Source: Methylococcaceae bacterium
GTDB lineage: Bacteria; Pseudomonadota; Gammaproteobacteria; Methylococcales; Methylomonadaceae
NCBI GenBank assembly: GCA_003155565.1
Contig: PMDM01000353.1
Span: forward strand, 1,033 to 6,618
DNA length: 5,586 nucleotides
Direction of reading: 5' to 3'
Below, one piece after another: positions 1-5,472 of the stretch. Both the position numbers and the translations under genes were made by a program. The notes beneath the pieces were generated by a model that searched no databases, was not told the origin of the DNA, and was given only the letters and a program-made list of their open reading frames with translations. The stretch's first letter is position 1. Every line of letters starts with the position of its first letter.

Positions 1-401
1 GGCATGTTTTTGTCGCAGCCACCAATGGCAACAATACCGTCGAAACCTTGGCAACCGACCACGGTTTCAATCGAATCGGCAATGACTTCACGGGATACCA
101 GCGAATACTTCATGCCTTCTGTGCCCATGGAAATGCCGTCGGAAATCGTAATGGTATTGAAAATGACAGCCTTGCCGTTGGCATTGTTGACCCCTGTTGC
201 CGCATCGTCCGCCAGCTTATTGATGTGCATATTGCACGGTGTGACCATACTCCAGGTAGACGCGATACCGATTTGCGGTTTGCTAAAATCTTCTGTGGTA
301 AAGCCTACTGCATGGAGCATGGCACGGCTGGGCGCGCGTTCCATGCCGTCTACAACCAGAGATGAAAAGGTGCGGGTTTTGGTGTCGTTCGAGTTAGACA
401 T
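1..401 (-). CDS. ilvD: dihydroxy-acid dehydratase, N-terminal part (runs off left edge)
   Basis: Dihydroxy-acid dehydratase removes water from 2,3-dihydroxyisovalerate and 2,3-dihydroxy-3-methylvalerate, giving the 2-oxo acid precursors of valine/leucine and isoleucine in the cytoplasm. Only the first 133 codons are here; the family usually has about 560-615 residues. Visible family marks are TPCNMH with Cys56, the SDGISMG stretch with Asp88 (probable Mg2+ ligand), KYSLVSRE and ADSIE around residues 98-112, and GGCDKNM with Cys129 at the window edge. Cys56 and Cys129 match the first two Fe-S cluster ligands of the family. The PCN/GGCDK style resembles the plant/mycobacterial branch, known for [2Fe-2S] clusters, more than the E. 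coli protein. The ATG at 399-401 is preceded by AGGAA (411-415) at a 9-nt spacing. It is the last visible gene of the leftward argD-argF-ygiM-like series, 68 nt after its neighbour, so it may be co-transcribed. Confidence 0.96.
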   Translation of the reverse strand, partial: MSNSNDTKTRTFSSLVVDGMERAPSRAMLHAVGFTTEDFSKPQIGIASTWSMVTPCNMHINKLADDAATGVNNANGKAVIFNTITISDGISMGTEGMKYSLVSREVIADSIETVVGCQGFDGIVAIGGCDKNM

Positions 402-469
402 TAATGTCAGTTCCTGAGAATTATAAGGTGTTGGAGTTTTAAGATTTTATGTTGAAAGCGATAGATGTG

Positions 470-1147
470 TCATAAACGATCCCAGCTATTTTTACGCCGC
501 CAGCCGAGCTTAGGCAGGATGAATCCCAAGAAAACACCAGCTAAGGATAAAAATCCGCCATATAAGAACCAGTCTTGGTTTGCTCCGTCTTTTAAGGCAT
601 TATTTTCAAGCTTAAGTTGTTCCAGTTCGCGTTTAACATTCACCACTTCCTCCTGTAGCTTGTCCCGCTCATCTTTTATTTGGATTTGGTTTGATGCAGT
701 CTTTTTTATTTCGGTAAGTTCCCGACCCAATCTGTCGCGTTCCAATGCCAAGGATTGCTCCAAGGGGGTGTCTGGTGTGATGGATGTCTTAAGTTTAGCC
801 ATTTCAGCTTTGAGGGTGCTATTTTCGGTTTGTAAAGACCCTAAATTTTTGGATATAGTTTCAGGTTGAGTATGGCTGGGCGGTTCCAACATTGTGTTTC
901 TGGTTGCTATGAAGCCTTGCATACCATCCATTAATTGAATATGCGAAAATCCAGTTTTGCTGTTTTCGTTTAATACCTCAACGGGTGTGCCTATGGGTAT
1001 TAGGCTCATAATTCTGGCTTTGTTGCTTTCTTTGCTTCGGAGTGGGATGTCAAGATTATTAGCTACATAGACAGTCTTGGCGTATGCAGGGGTGAAACTA
1101 ATAAGTAGGATGATAAGTAGAACAAAAAAAACGCTAAGTTTTTTCAC
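470..1147 (-). CDS. YgiM-like protein: signal peptide, bacterial SH3 domain, coiled coil, C-terminal membrane anchor
   Basis: This 225-residue protein has the architecture of the YgiM/TIGR04211 'SH3 domain protein' family. Residues 1-23 are a signal peptide (MKK, hydrophobic core, PAYA cleavage site before Lys24). Residues 24-90 are a bacterial SH3 fold (YVANNLDIPLRS, IPIGTPVEVL, DGMQGFI). Residues 98-187 are charged and Leu-rich, predicted coiled coil. A membrane segment spans about 193-212, and a basic tail WRRK follows. Most of the protein should therefore lie in the periplasm, tethered to the inner membrane by its C-terminus. The molecular role of the family is not firmly established; SH3b domains often bind peptidoglycan or peptides. 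The usual GW of the SH3b end is GF here. The start is GTG at 1145-1147 with AGAGG five nt upstream; the overlapping ATG at 1147-1149 runs straight into TGA and is not usable. It follows argF by 42 nt on the same strand, so co-transcription is likely. Confidence 0.85.
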   Translation of the reverse strand: MKKLSVFFVLLIILLISFTPAYAKTVYVANNLDIPLRSKESNKARIMSLIPIGTPVEVLNENSKTGFSHIQLMDGMQGFIATRNTMLEPPSHTQPETISKNLGSLQTENSTLKAEMAKLKTSITPDTPLEQSLALERDRLGRELTEIKKTASNQIQIKDERDKLQEEVVNVKRELEQLKLENNALKDGANQDWFLYGGFLSLAGVFLGFILPKLGWRRKNSWDRL

Positions 1148-1189
1148 ATGAGCCTCTGGTGTGATTGCTTGATACAGATAAATATAGCC

Positions 1190-2092
1190 CTATTTTGTGC
1201 ACAACAGAAATTCCAGGAGCGCTTTTTGTGCATGTAGGCGGTTTTCTGCCTCAGCAAAGACGATGCTTTGTGGGCCATCCATAATTTCCGCGCTGACTTC
1301 TTCGCCCCGATGGGCGGGTAAACAGTGCATAAAAAGAGCATCTTTGTGAGCCGCACGCATAATGTCAGCGTTAACCTGATAATCTTTAAAGGCAGAGTGG
1401 CGCTGTTTTTGCTCGTCTTCCTGTCCCATGCTGGCCCAAACATCGGTCACGATTAGATCAGCATTTTTTCCAGCGGCTAGTGCCGTGTCAAAAAAACGGA
1501 CGCGATCATCCGCAGCAACAGAGATCATTTTGTTTGGCTGATAACCCGCCGGAGCGGCAATATGAAGCTTGAAATCCAGCACCGTTGCGGCATGAATATA
1601 AGAATGGCACATATTATTGCCATCCCCTATCCAAGCGACTGTTTTACCTTGAATGTCGCCACGCTCTTCAAAATAAGTTTGCATATCGGCAAGCAATTGG
1701 CAGGGGTGCTGCTCATCAGTCAGACCGTTTATCACGGGGACAGACGAATGTTGGGCAAAAGTCGTTACCGTTTCATGCTTGAAGGTACGGAGCATGATGC
1801 AATCCACCATGCTGGAAATGACTTTGGCGCTGTCTTCAATCGGCTCGCCCCGACCCAATTGGGTATCGCGAGGCGACAGGAAAATGGCATTGCCGCCAAA
1901 ATGCGCCATACCTGCTTCAAAAGAGATGCGGGTTCCGGTGGACGATTTTTCAAAAACCATCGCTAACACCTGTCCTTTTAGGGGTTGATAGTCAGGGTCA
2001 CGATGATTTTTAAGCGCAATCGCCCGTTTGATGAGGCCGCGAAATTCGTTGCCGCTAATATCGAGAAGGCTGATGAAGTGTCTAGGCTGCAT
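1190..2092 (-). CDS. argF: ornithine carbamoyltransferase, with Arg-to-Gly change in the STRTR motif
   Basis: Ornithine carbamoyltransferase joins carbamoyl phosphate and ornithine to form citrulline, the sixth step of arginine synthesis, as a cytoplasmic trimer in the anabolic class. With the ATG at 2090-2092 the protein is 300 residues and begins [11 protein letters not shown], matching the start of Pseudomonas-type ArgF. A GTG two codons upstream (2098) is the alternative; neither has a strong Shine-Dalgarno, which fits translational coupling to argD. The carbamoyl-phosphate domain comes first (1 to about 130) and the ornithine domain second. [11 protein letters not shown] starts at His129, DVWASMGQE contains the SMG ornithine loop (221-223), [10 protein letters not shown] starts at His256, and [14 protein letters not shown] forms the end. 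The odd point is residues 51-55, which read S-T-G-T-R instead of S-T-R-T-R: the Arg equivalent to E. coli Arg57, a phosphate ligand, is Gly53 (codon GGA at 1934-1936). The gene overlaps the argD stop by 11 nt. Confidence 0.96.
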   Translation of the reverse strand: MQPRHFISLLDISGNEFRGLIKRAIALKNHRDPDYQPLKGQVLAMVFEKSSTGTRISFEAGMAHFGGNAIFLSPRDTQLGRGEPIEDSAKVISSMVDCIMLRTFKHETVTTFAQHSSVPVINGLTDEQHPCQLLADMQTYFEERGDIQGKTVAWIGDGNNMCHSYIHAATVLDFKLHIAAPAGYQPNKMISVAADDRVRFFDTALAAGKNADLIVTDVWASMGQEDEQKQRHSAFKDYQVNADIMRAAHKDALFMHCLPAHRGEEVSAEIMDGPQSIVFAEAENRLHAQKALLEFLLCTK

Positions 2093-3284
2093 GGTCACTT
2101 ACGTGGGGATTGTGTGCTGTGAATTGTGCAATCAGCATTGCCAAGGTATCTATAAGTTGTTTGATTTGCATGTCATCAATAATTAATGGCGGCAACAGAC
2201 GTATGATTTTCTCCTGTGTGACGTTGATCAACAACCCCTTTGCCAGTGCCAGCGCTACAAGTTCGGTACATGGTGTGTCTAGCTCTATGCCGATCATCAA
2301 GCCTTTATGACGAATTTCGATGATATGGTTGTTATCCTGCAAAAGCTCGGCAAGGCCTGAGCAGATGGCTAGGCCTTTAGGTTCAGCCGAAGCAATTAAA
2401 TTATCTTTGTCCAAGGTTTCCAGTACCGCTAAAGCAGCACTACACGCCAGGGGATTGCCGCCAAAAGTGGAGCCGTGGTTACCTGCCGTAAACAAGGTTG
2501 CCGCTTTGCCGGATGCTAAACACGCGCCGATAGGTACGCCATTACCCAAGGCTTTAGCCAGTGTGCAAACATCAGGCAGTATGCCATTGTGCTGGAACGC
2601 CAGGAACTTTCCGGTACGTCCCATGCCGGTTTGAATTTCATCTAGCATCATCAACAGTTCATGTTGGTCGCAGATGTTACGGATTTGGTTCAAGTAATCG
2701 CTGGCAGGGATATTAATCCCACCTTCACCCTGGATGGGTTCAACCAAAATAGCAACAATATTAGGATTCTGCTCGATAGCGGCTGTAATCGCAGCGATGT
2801 CGTTGTAAGGCACACGGATAAAGCCCTCGACCAGCGGTTCGAATCCCTTCTGTATTTTGGCATTACCGGTAGCACTGAGCGTTGCCAGTGTGCGGCCATG
2901 AAAGCTAAAGTCCATAACAATAATAGCGGGAACATCTATTCCACGTTCGTGCCCATATTTACGGGCAAGTTTGATCGCCGCCTCATTCGCTTCAGCGCCT
3001 GAATTGCAGAAGAAGACATTATCCATGCCGCTCTTTTCAGTTAGCCGATCAGCTAATTGTTCCTGAACTGCGATACGGTATATGTTGGACGTATGCAGCA
3101 GTTTTTCGCTTTGCTTGCAGATCGCCCGGTGGACGGCAGGATGGGAATGTCCTAAACCGCATACCGCGATGCCGGATAAGGCATCGAGATATTGCTTGTT
3201 ATTGTCATCCCATAGCCATACACCTTCACCCCGGTCAAAAGTGACGGGTAAACGGCTGTATGTGGGCATAACGTTACTGGTCAT
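2082..3284 (-). CDS. argD: acetylornithine aminotransferase
   Basis: This PLP-dependent class-III aminotransferase moves the amino group of glutamate to N-acetylglutamate 5-semialdehyde, making N-acetylornithine. In many bacteria ArgD also serves as the N-succinyl-diaminopimelate aminotransferase of lysine synthesis. The 400-residue length is standard. Visible marks are GLGHSHP (43-49), the SGAEAN phosphate-binding turn (95-100), FHGRT (128-132), the [12 protein letters not shown] block with Asp215 facing the PLP pyridine nitrogen, Lys244 in TLAKALGNG as the Schiff-base lysine, and [10 protein letters not shown] (271-280). The start ATG at 3282-3284 is chosen because AGGTGG lies 8 nt upstream and the protein then begins [14 protein letters not shown], as relatives do. 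The frame stays open to 3395, but that extension crosses the promoter and leader hairpins and is not conserved-looking. It is the first gene of the leftward cluster, and expression is probably governed by the leader described separately. Confidence 0.97.
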   Translation of the reverse strand: MTSNVMPTYSRLPVTFDRGEGVWLWDDNNKQYLDALSGIAVCGLGHSHPAVHRAICKQSEKLLHTSNIYRIAVQEQLADRLTEKSGMDNVFFCNSGAEANEAAIKLARKYGHERGIDVPAIIVMDFSFHGRTLATLSATGNAKIQKGFEPLVEGFIRVPYNDIAAITAAIEQNPNIVAILVEPIQGEGGINIPASDYLNQIRNICDQHELLMMLDEIQTGMGRTGKFLAFQHNGILPDVCTLAKALGNGVPIGACLASGKAATLFTAGNHGSTFGGNPLACSAALAVLETLDKDNLIASAEPKGLAICSGLAELLQDNNHIIEIRHKGLMIGIELDTPCTELVALALAKGLLINVTQEKIIRLLPPLIIDDMQIKQLIDTLAMLIAQFTAHNPHVSDHAA

Positions 3285-3292
3285 TAAATAAT

Positions 3293-3298
3293 CCACCT
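3293..3298 (-). promoter_or_regulatory. argD ribosome binding site
   Basis: AGGTGG reads leftward 8 nt before the ATG at 3282-3284. It fixes the argD start over upstream in-frame candidates. It begins only 6 nt after the TTTTT of the leader hairpin, so terminator formation and ribosome access could influence each other. Confidence 0.75.
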
Positions 3299-3304
3299 GA
3301 ACAC

Positions 3305-3326
3305 AAAAAGGCAGTGAATGACTGCC
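3305..3326 (-). terminator. terminator-like hairpin in the argD leader (possible attenuator)
   Basis: Read leftward, GGCAGT, loop CATTC, ACTGCC forms a perfect 6-bp stem, followed directly by TTTTT. This is the layout of an intrinsic terminator. It lies downstream of the predicted argD start of transcription and just before the argD ribosome binding site, so it could stop a fraction of transcripts before argD. On the opposite strand the stem is followed by CTTGAAAT with no T-run, so it works only leftward. The stem is short, so efficiency is uncertain. It could alternatively end antisense transcripts arriving from the rnt side. Confidence 0.55.
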
Positions 3327-3335
3327 CTTGAAATA

Positions 3336-3353
3336 AAGTGCTTGATAGCACTT
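3336..3353 (-). promoter_or_regulatory. first hairpin of the argD leader
   Basis: This is a perfect inverted repeat: AAGTGCT, 4-nt loop, AGCACTT (7-bp stem). It falls in the first 25 nt of the predicted argD transcript, 9 nt before the second, terminator-like hairpin. It has no T-run of its own: the stem is followed by TATTTC on the transcribed strand. Possible roles are a 5'-end stabiliser, part of a regulatory RNA fold, or a protein-binding dyad in DNA. Function is inferred from position only. Confidence 0.5.
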
Positions 3354-3366
3354 GGAAAAACCTTTG

Positions 3367-3395
3367 ATTATAATTTTCAAAACACAGCGAAGCAA
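3367..3395 (-). promoter_or_regulatory. argD promoter, sigma70 type
   Basis: Read leftward, a TTGCTT -35 element (3390-3395) and a consensus TATAAT -10 element (3367-3372) are separated by exactly 17 bp. The predicted start of transcription is near 3360, giving a leader of about 76 nt before the argD ATG. The -10 lies inside an imperfect dyad (TTTGA at 3363-3367 and TCAAA at 3377-3381), a plausible repressor site. This is the best promoter match I found in the window and presumably drives argD-argF and perhaps the genes after them. Confidence 0.7.
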
Positions 3396-3402
3396 GCCTA
3401 TT

Positions 3403-3430
3403 TTTGTAAGACTTCCTGTTTTCTTATGAT
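3403..3430 (+). promoter_or_regulatory. probable grxD promoter
   Basis: TTTGTA (3403-3408) and TATGAT (3425-3430) are spaced by 16 bp and face grxD, with the predicted start of transcription about 30 nt before the grxD ATG. The -10 is good and the -35 is only fair. It stands back to back with the argD promoter, the two -35 elements being 7 bp apart, so binding at one may affect the other. Confidence 0.45.
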
Positions 3431-3467
3431 AAAATTAAGGCTAGTTATTTTGGAGAGTGGTGCGCAC

Positions 3468-3791
3468 ATGAATGTTAATGAAAGAATTAAAGACCAGTTA
3501 GAAAACAATCCGGTCGTTTTATACATGAAGGGTACCCCGGATTTTCCGCAGTGCGGTTTTTCGGGGCAGACAGTGCAAGTGCTGAATGCTTGCGGCGCAA
3601 AGTTTATGCACGTTAATATTTTTGAAGATCCAGAATTACGCGAAGCGCTGAAAGTTTATTCGAATTGGCCGACGTATCCCCAGCTTTATGTTGGTGGTGA
3701 GTTGGTTGGCGGTTGCGATATAGTGACCGACCTTTACCAAAAAGGTGAGTTGAAGACGATGTTGAGTGCGGTGGGTGGGGTAGAAGTCTAA
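3468..3791 (+). CDS. grxD: monothiol glutaredoxin, CGFS type (Grx4/GrxD)
   Basis: Class-II monothiol glutaredoxins bind a [2Fe-2S] cluster at a dimer interface together with glutathione and pass it to target proteins; they work with BolA-type partners and are poor disulfide reductants. The 107-residue length is standard for the single-domain type. Visible marks are Lys21 in MKGTP, the active-site CGFS with Cys29, NWPTYPQLYV with the cis-proline segment that holds glutathione, and VGGCDIV. The ATG at 3468 is chosen because conserved sequence begins MNVNERIKDQL and GGAGAG (3452-3457) lies 10 nt upstream. The reading frame is open back to 3318, but that stretch crosses two promoters. The gene stands alone, divergent from argD and convergent with rnt, with a 17-nt gap between the two ends. 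A link to the Fe-S enzyme IlvD nearby is possible but is only inference. Confidence 0.96.
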   Translation: MNVNERIKDQLENNPVVLYMKGTPDFPQCGFSGQTVQVLNACGAKFMHVNIFEDPELREALKVYSNWPTYPQLYVGGELVGGCDIVTDLYQKGELKTMLSAVGGVEV

Positions 3792-3817
3792 ATCTGTAGT
3801 CTTTAAGTCTAATCTGT
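3784..3817. repeat. short direct repeat carrying the grxD and rnt stop codons
   Basis: AAGTCTAAATCTGT (3784-3797) recurs as AAGTCTAATCTGT (3805-3817), identical except for one A. The first copy holds the grxD stop TAA (3789-3791). The second copy holds the rnt stop (CTA at 3809-3811, read as TAG leftward). A small local duplication at the convergent gene ends is the simplest explanation. Confidence 0.6.
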
Positions 3818-4444
3818 TGCCACTTCAGAGGTGGCTTCAAGTTGCTTCCAACGATTAACTATCAGACAAAAGAGTTCCGCAGTTTTTTCAGCATCGTATA
3901 AGGCCGAATGGGCTTTTTCATCCTCCCATTCAATGCCTGCGGACTGGACTATTTTTGCTAAGACAGTTTGTTGGTAGACCAGTCCGCCCAAGGTTGCAGT
4001 GTCGAAGGTGCTGAATGGATGGAATGGGCTGCGTTTTATTTTAGTGCGATGAATTGCTGCGTTAAGAAAAGCAATATCAAAAGCAGGATTATGGCCGACC
4101 AGGATGGCACGGTTACAGTTGTTGCGTTTTATGGCTTTTTGAATAGGGGTAAACAGCAACTCTAGCGCTTCTTGCTCCTCAACCGCCATACGAAAAGGAT
4201 GGTGTGGGTCGATGCCGTTAAATTTTAAGGCAGCGTCATCCAGTTCAGCATTTTTAAACGGGACGACATGGGTTGAATAGCGTTCCGTAATGACGAGTTC
4301 ACGGTTGGAATCAAACTCGACAATAACGGCGGCAATTTCCAGCAACGCATGTTTTTTCGCGTTAAACCCCCCCGTTTCTATGTCAATGACAACAGGGAGA
4401 TATCCTCTAAAGCGTTTGTCGAGGGGAATAGCGGGTGTTGTCAT
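3809..4444 (-). CDS. rnt: ribonuclease T
   Basis: RNase T is a 3'-to-5' exonuclease of the DEDDh group that trims the CCA end region of tRNAs, matures stable RNAs and acts on single-stranded DNA ends, as a homodimer in the cytoplasm. The 211 residues match the usual length of about 215. By alignment to the E. coli protein from memory, the metal ligands are Asp21 and Glu23 (VVIDIETGGF), Asp123 (GHNPAFD) and Asp184, with His179 as general base (AHSALYDAEKT). The four stacking phenylalanines are also present (Phe27, Phe75, Phe122, Phe144). FRGYLPVVID and NPFHPF-like SPFHPFSTFDTA are signature stretches. The start is the ATG at 4442-4444; no clear Shine-Dalgarno precedes it, so the exact start is slightly uncertain. 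A run of seven G on the coding strand (4367-4373) follows the first active-site motif. The gene converges with grxD and diverges from mlaA. Confidence 0.96.
   Translation of the reverse strand: MTTPAIPLDKRFRGYLPVVIDIETGGFNAKKHALLEIAAVIVEFDSNRELVITERYSTHVVPFKNAELDDAALKFNGIDPHHPFRMAVEEQEALELLFTPIQKAIKRNNCNRAILVGHNPAFDIAFLNAAIHRTKIKRSPFHPFSTFDTATLGGLVYQQTVLAKIVQSAGIEWEDEKAHSALYDAEKTAELFCLIVNRWKQLEATSEVATD
3819..3835. terminator. hairpin near the grxD/rnt convergence, weak terminator candidate
   Basis: GCCACTT, loop CAG, AGGTGGC forms a 7-bp stem with one G-T pair, 27 nt after the grxD stop and inside the last codons of rnt. Neither strand has a proper T-run after it (TTCAAGTTGC rightward, AACAGATTAG leftward). 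It may help end grxD transcription, but it could also be chance within coding sequence. Confidence 0.25.
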
Positions 4445-4571
4445 CGGTGTGGAGTGAATGGGTAGATTAATTGATTGAACTGTGAGTTAGTTAGTCGCGG
4501 GATATTCCGACTTGTGGTATGTTAACCGTAGTTACAACAAAACAAAAATAATAGCGGATAAGGGGCATAAA
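4445..4571. promoter_or_regulatory. divergent rnt/mlaA intergenic region with extended -10 for mlaA
   Basis: Both genes must be driven from this 127-nt stretch. Facing mlaA, TGGTATGTT (4515-4523) fits an extended -10 element (TG, one base, TATGTT), with no recognisable -35 at 17 bp. Just upstream is a weak dyad, GTCG at 4494-4497 and CGAC at 4508-4511. Facing rnt I see no convincing promoter. AGGGG at 4561-4565 is the mlaA ribosome binding site, 6 nt before the ATG. Confidence 0.35.
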
Positions 4572-5369
4572 ATGCGAAAGAAAAAACAAGTGGTGCAAGC
4601 AGTCGGTCTTGCGTTTTTTTCCTTTTTGGCAGGTTGCGCAACGACCCCTAATAATGCCAGCGATCCACTGGAAGACTGGAATAGGGGAGTGCAATCGTTT
4701 AATGACGGTTTTGACGACTATGCCATGAAGCCCGTAGCCAAGGGCTACAACTGGATAATGCCTGAATTTGCCGATCAAGGTGTGTCGAACTTTTTCAGCA
4801 ATCTTAACGATATTGCCGTCACTATCAACGACTTGTTGCAGTTTAAACTGGAGCAGACTGGTATGGATGGCTCGCGTTTTTTGCTTAATTCAACGGCTGG
4901 ATTAGGCGGTTTGTTTGATGTTGCATCCATGATAGACCTGCCTAAACATCATGAAGATTTTGACCAAACGCTAGGTGTTTGGGGGATTCCAGCGGGGTCT
5001 TATCTCGTATTGCCCTTACTGGGGCCAAGTTCGCCCAGAGGCGTGACCGGTTTAGTTGGTGATGCCGCCTTGAATCCGGCGACTTACGTCGGTTTCGGCG
5101 CTTTCCCTGGGATGAGCAATGGCGTGGAAGCTGCAATTAGTAGTGGCATGTATGTGGTCAATGCCATCGACAAACGCGCCGATAACCTCGCTACGGAAAA
5201 AGTCGTATCCGAGGCAGCCTCAGTAGACCGTTATGAATTCATCAAGAACGCCTACTTCCAACGTCGAAACTTCCTGGTTAACGATGGCAACCTGCCAGAA
5301 GGCGATGGCGACCCACTGGAAAACCCCGAAGATGGCAGTTTAGCGCCGCTTGATCCGCATCCGCGTTAG
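4572..5369 (+). CDS. mlaA: MlaA/VacJ family outer-membrane lipoprotein
   Basis: MlaA sits in the outer membrane, usually with porins, and extracts misplaced phospholipids from the outer leaflet for return to the inner membrane through MlaC and the MlaFEDB transporter, keeping lipid asymmetry. The 265 residues begin with a lipoprotein signal (MRKKKQ, hydrophobic stretch, lipobox LAGC with Cys22). Ala23 after the Cys gives no Asp retention signal, consistent with outer-membrane sorting. The family core covers about 31-235: DPLEDWNRGVQSFND, NFFSNLNDIAVTINDLLQ, FLLNSTAGLGGLFDVAS, DQTLGVWGIPAGSYLVLPLLG and SVDRYEFIKNAYFQRR. The last 30 residues are acidic and proline-rich and look disordered. The ATG at 4572 is preceded by AGGGG at 6 nt and gives a proper lipoprotein signal; the open frame upstream to 4512 does not. 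No other mla gene is in the window, so the partners must be elsewhere, as is common. Confidence 0.94.
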   Translation: MRKKKQVVQAVGLAFFSFLAGCATTPNNASDPLEDWNRGVQSFNDGFDDYAMKPVAKGYNWIMPEFADQGVSNFFSNLNDIAVTINDLLQFKLEQTGMDGSRFLLNSTAGLGGLFDVASMIDLPKHHEDFDQTLGVWGIPAGSYLVLPLLGPSSPRGVTGLVGDAALNPATYVGFGAFPGMSNGVEAAISSGMYVVNAIDKRADNLATEKVVSEAASVDRYEFIKNAYFQRRNFLVNDGNLPEGDGDPLENPEDGSLAPLDPHPR

Positions 5370-5385
5370 CCGATAATAAATTCCT

Positions 5386-5415
5386 GGAGTAGGGCGTGGT
5401 TTGCAACCCCGCTCC
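5386..5415 (+). terminator. hairpin after mlaA, possible terminator
   Basis: Starting 16 nt after the mlaA stop, GCG.GGTT, loop TGC, AACC.CGC (5394-5412) forms an 8-position stem with one mismatch. GGAG and CTCC (5386-5389, 5412-5415) can add an outer stem across a bulge. The following AACGTTTAAC is a poor T-run, so intrinsic termination would be weak. Confidence 0.4.
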
Positions 5416-5448
5416 AACGTTTAACAGTATTCGCAATATAAAATATAA

Positions 5449-5472
5449 CGGACGGGGTAAATACCTCGTCCG
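5449..5472 (-). terminator. strong hairpin, terminator-like on the leftward strand
   Basis: An 11-bp dyad with one G-T pair is centred at 5460/5461 (outer arms CGGACG and CGTCCG, inner arms GGTA and TACC). Read leftward it is followed by TTATATTTTATATTG, a T-rich tract suited to intrinsic termination of a leftward gene lying beyond the right edge. Read rightward it is followed by GCATGAGG, which is unsuitable. The absence of a visible leftward gene in the window leaves this as inference. Confidence 0.4.

Noticed and set aside
4..417. Rightward open frames opposite ilvD, and similar ones opposite the ygiM-like, argF, argD and rnt genes
   Set aside because: They are antisense to strongly conserved genes, show no recognisable family features and lack ribosome binding sites.
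420..425. Perfect TATAAT on the leftward strand just upstream of ilvD, as a possible ilvD promoter
   Set aside because: No -35-like hexamer occurs at 16-18 bp (AAATCT, AAAATC, TAAAAT), and a start near 413 would cut into the ilvD ribosome binding site at 411-415.
3351..3351. GTG-started leader peptide in the argD leader
   Set aside because: The frame from the GTG at 3349-3351 contains no arginine codons and has no ribosome binding site, so it does not fit an amino-acid-sensing leader peptide.
3285..3395. In-frame N-terminal extension of argD back to 3395
   Set aside because: It would translate through the promoter and both leader hairpins, lacks a ribosome binding site and does not resemble ArgD; the ATG at 3284 has AGGTGG at good spacing.
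3318..3467. In-frame N-terminal extension of grxD by 50 residues
   Set aside because: It overlaps the divergent promoters and is unlike any single-domain glutaredoxin; GGAGAG and the conserved start support 3468.
4494..4511. GTCG...CGAC dyad upstream of the mlaA extended -10, as an operator
   Set aside because: Only the outer four base pairs match and the inner positions are asymmetric; too weak to call as a site on its own.
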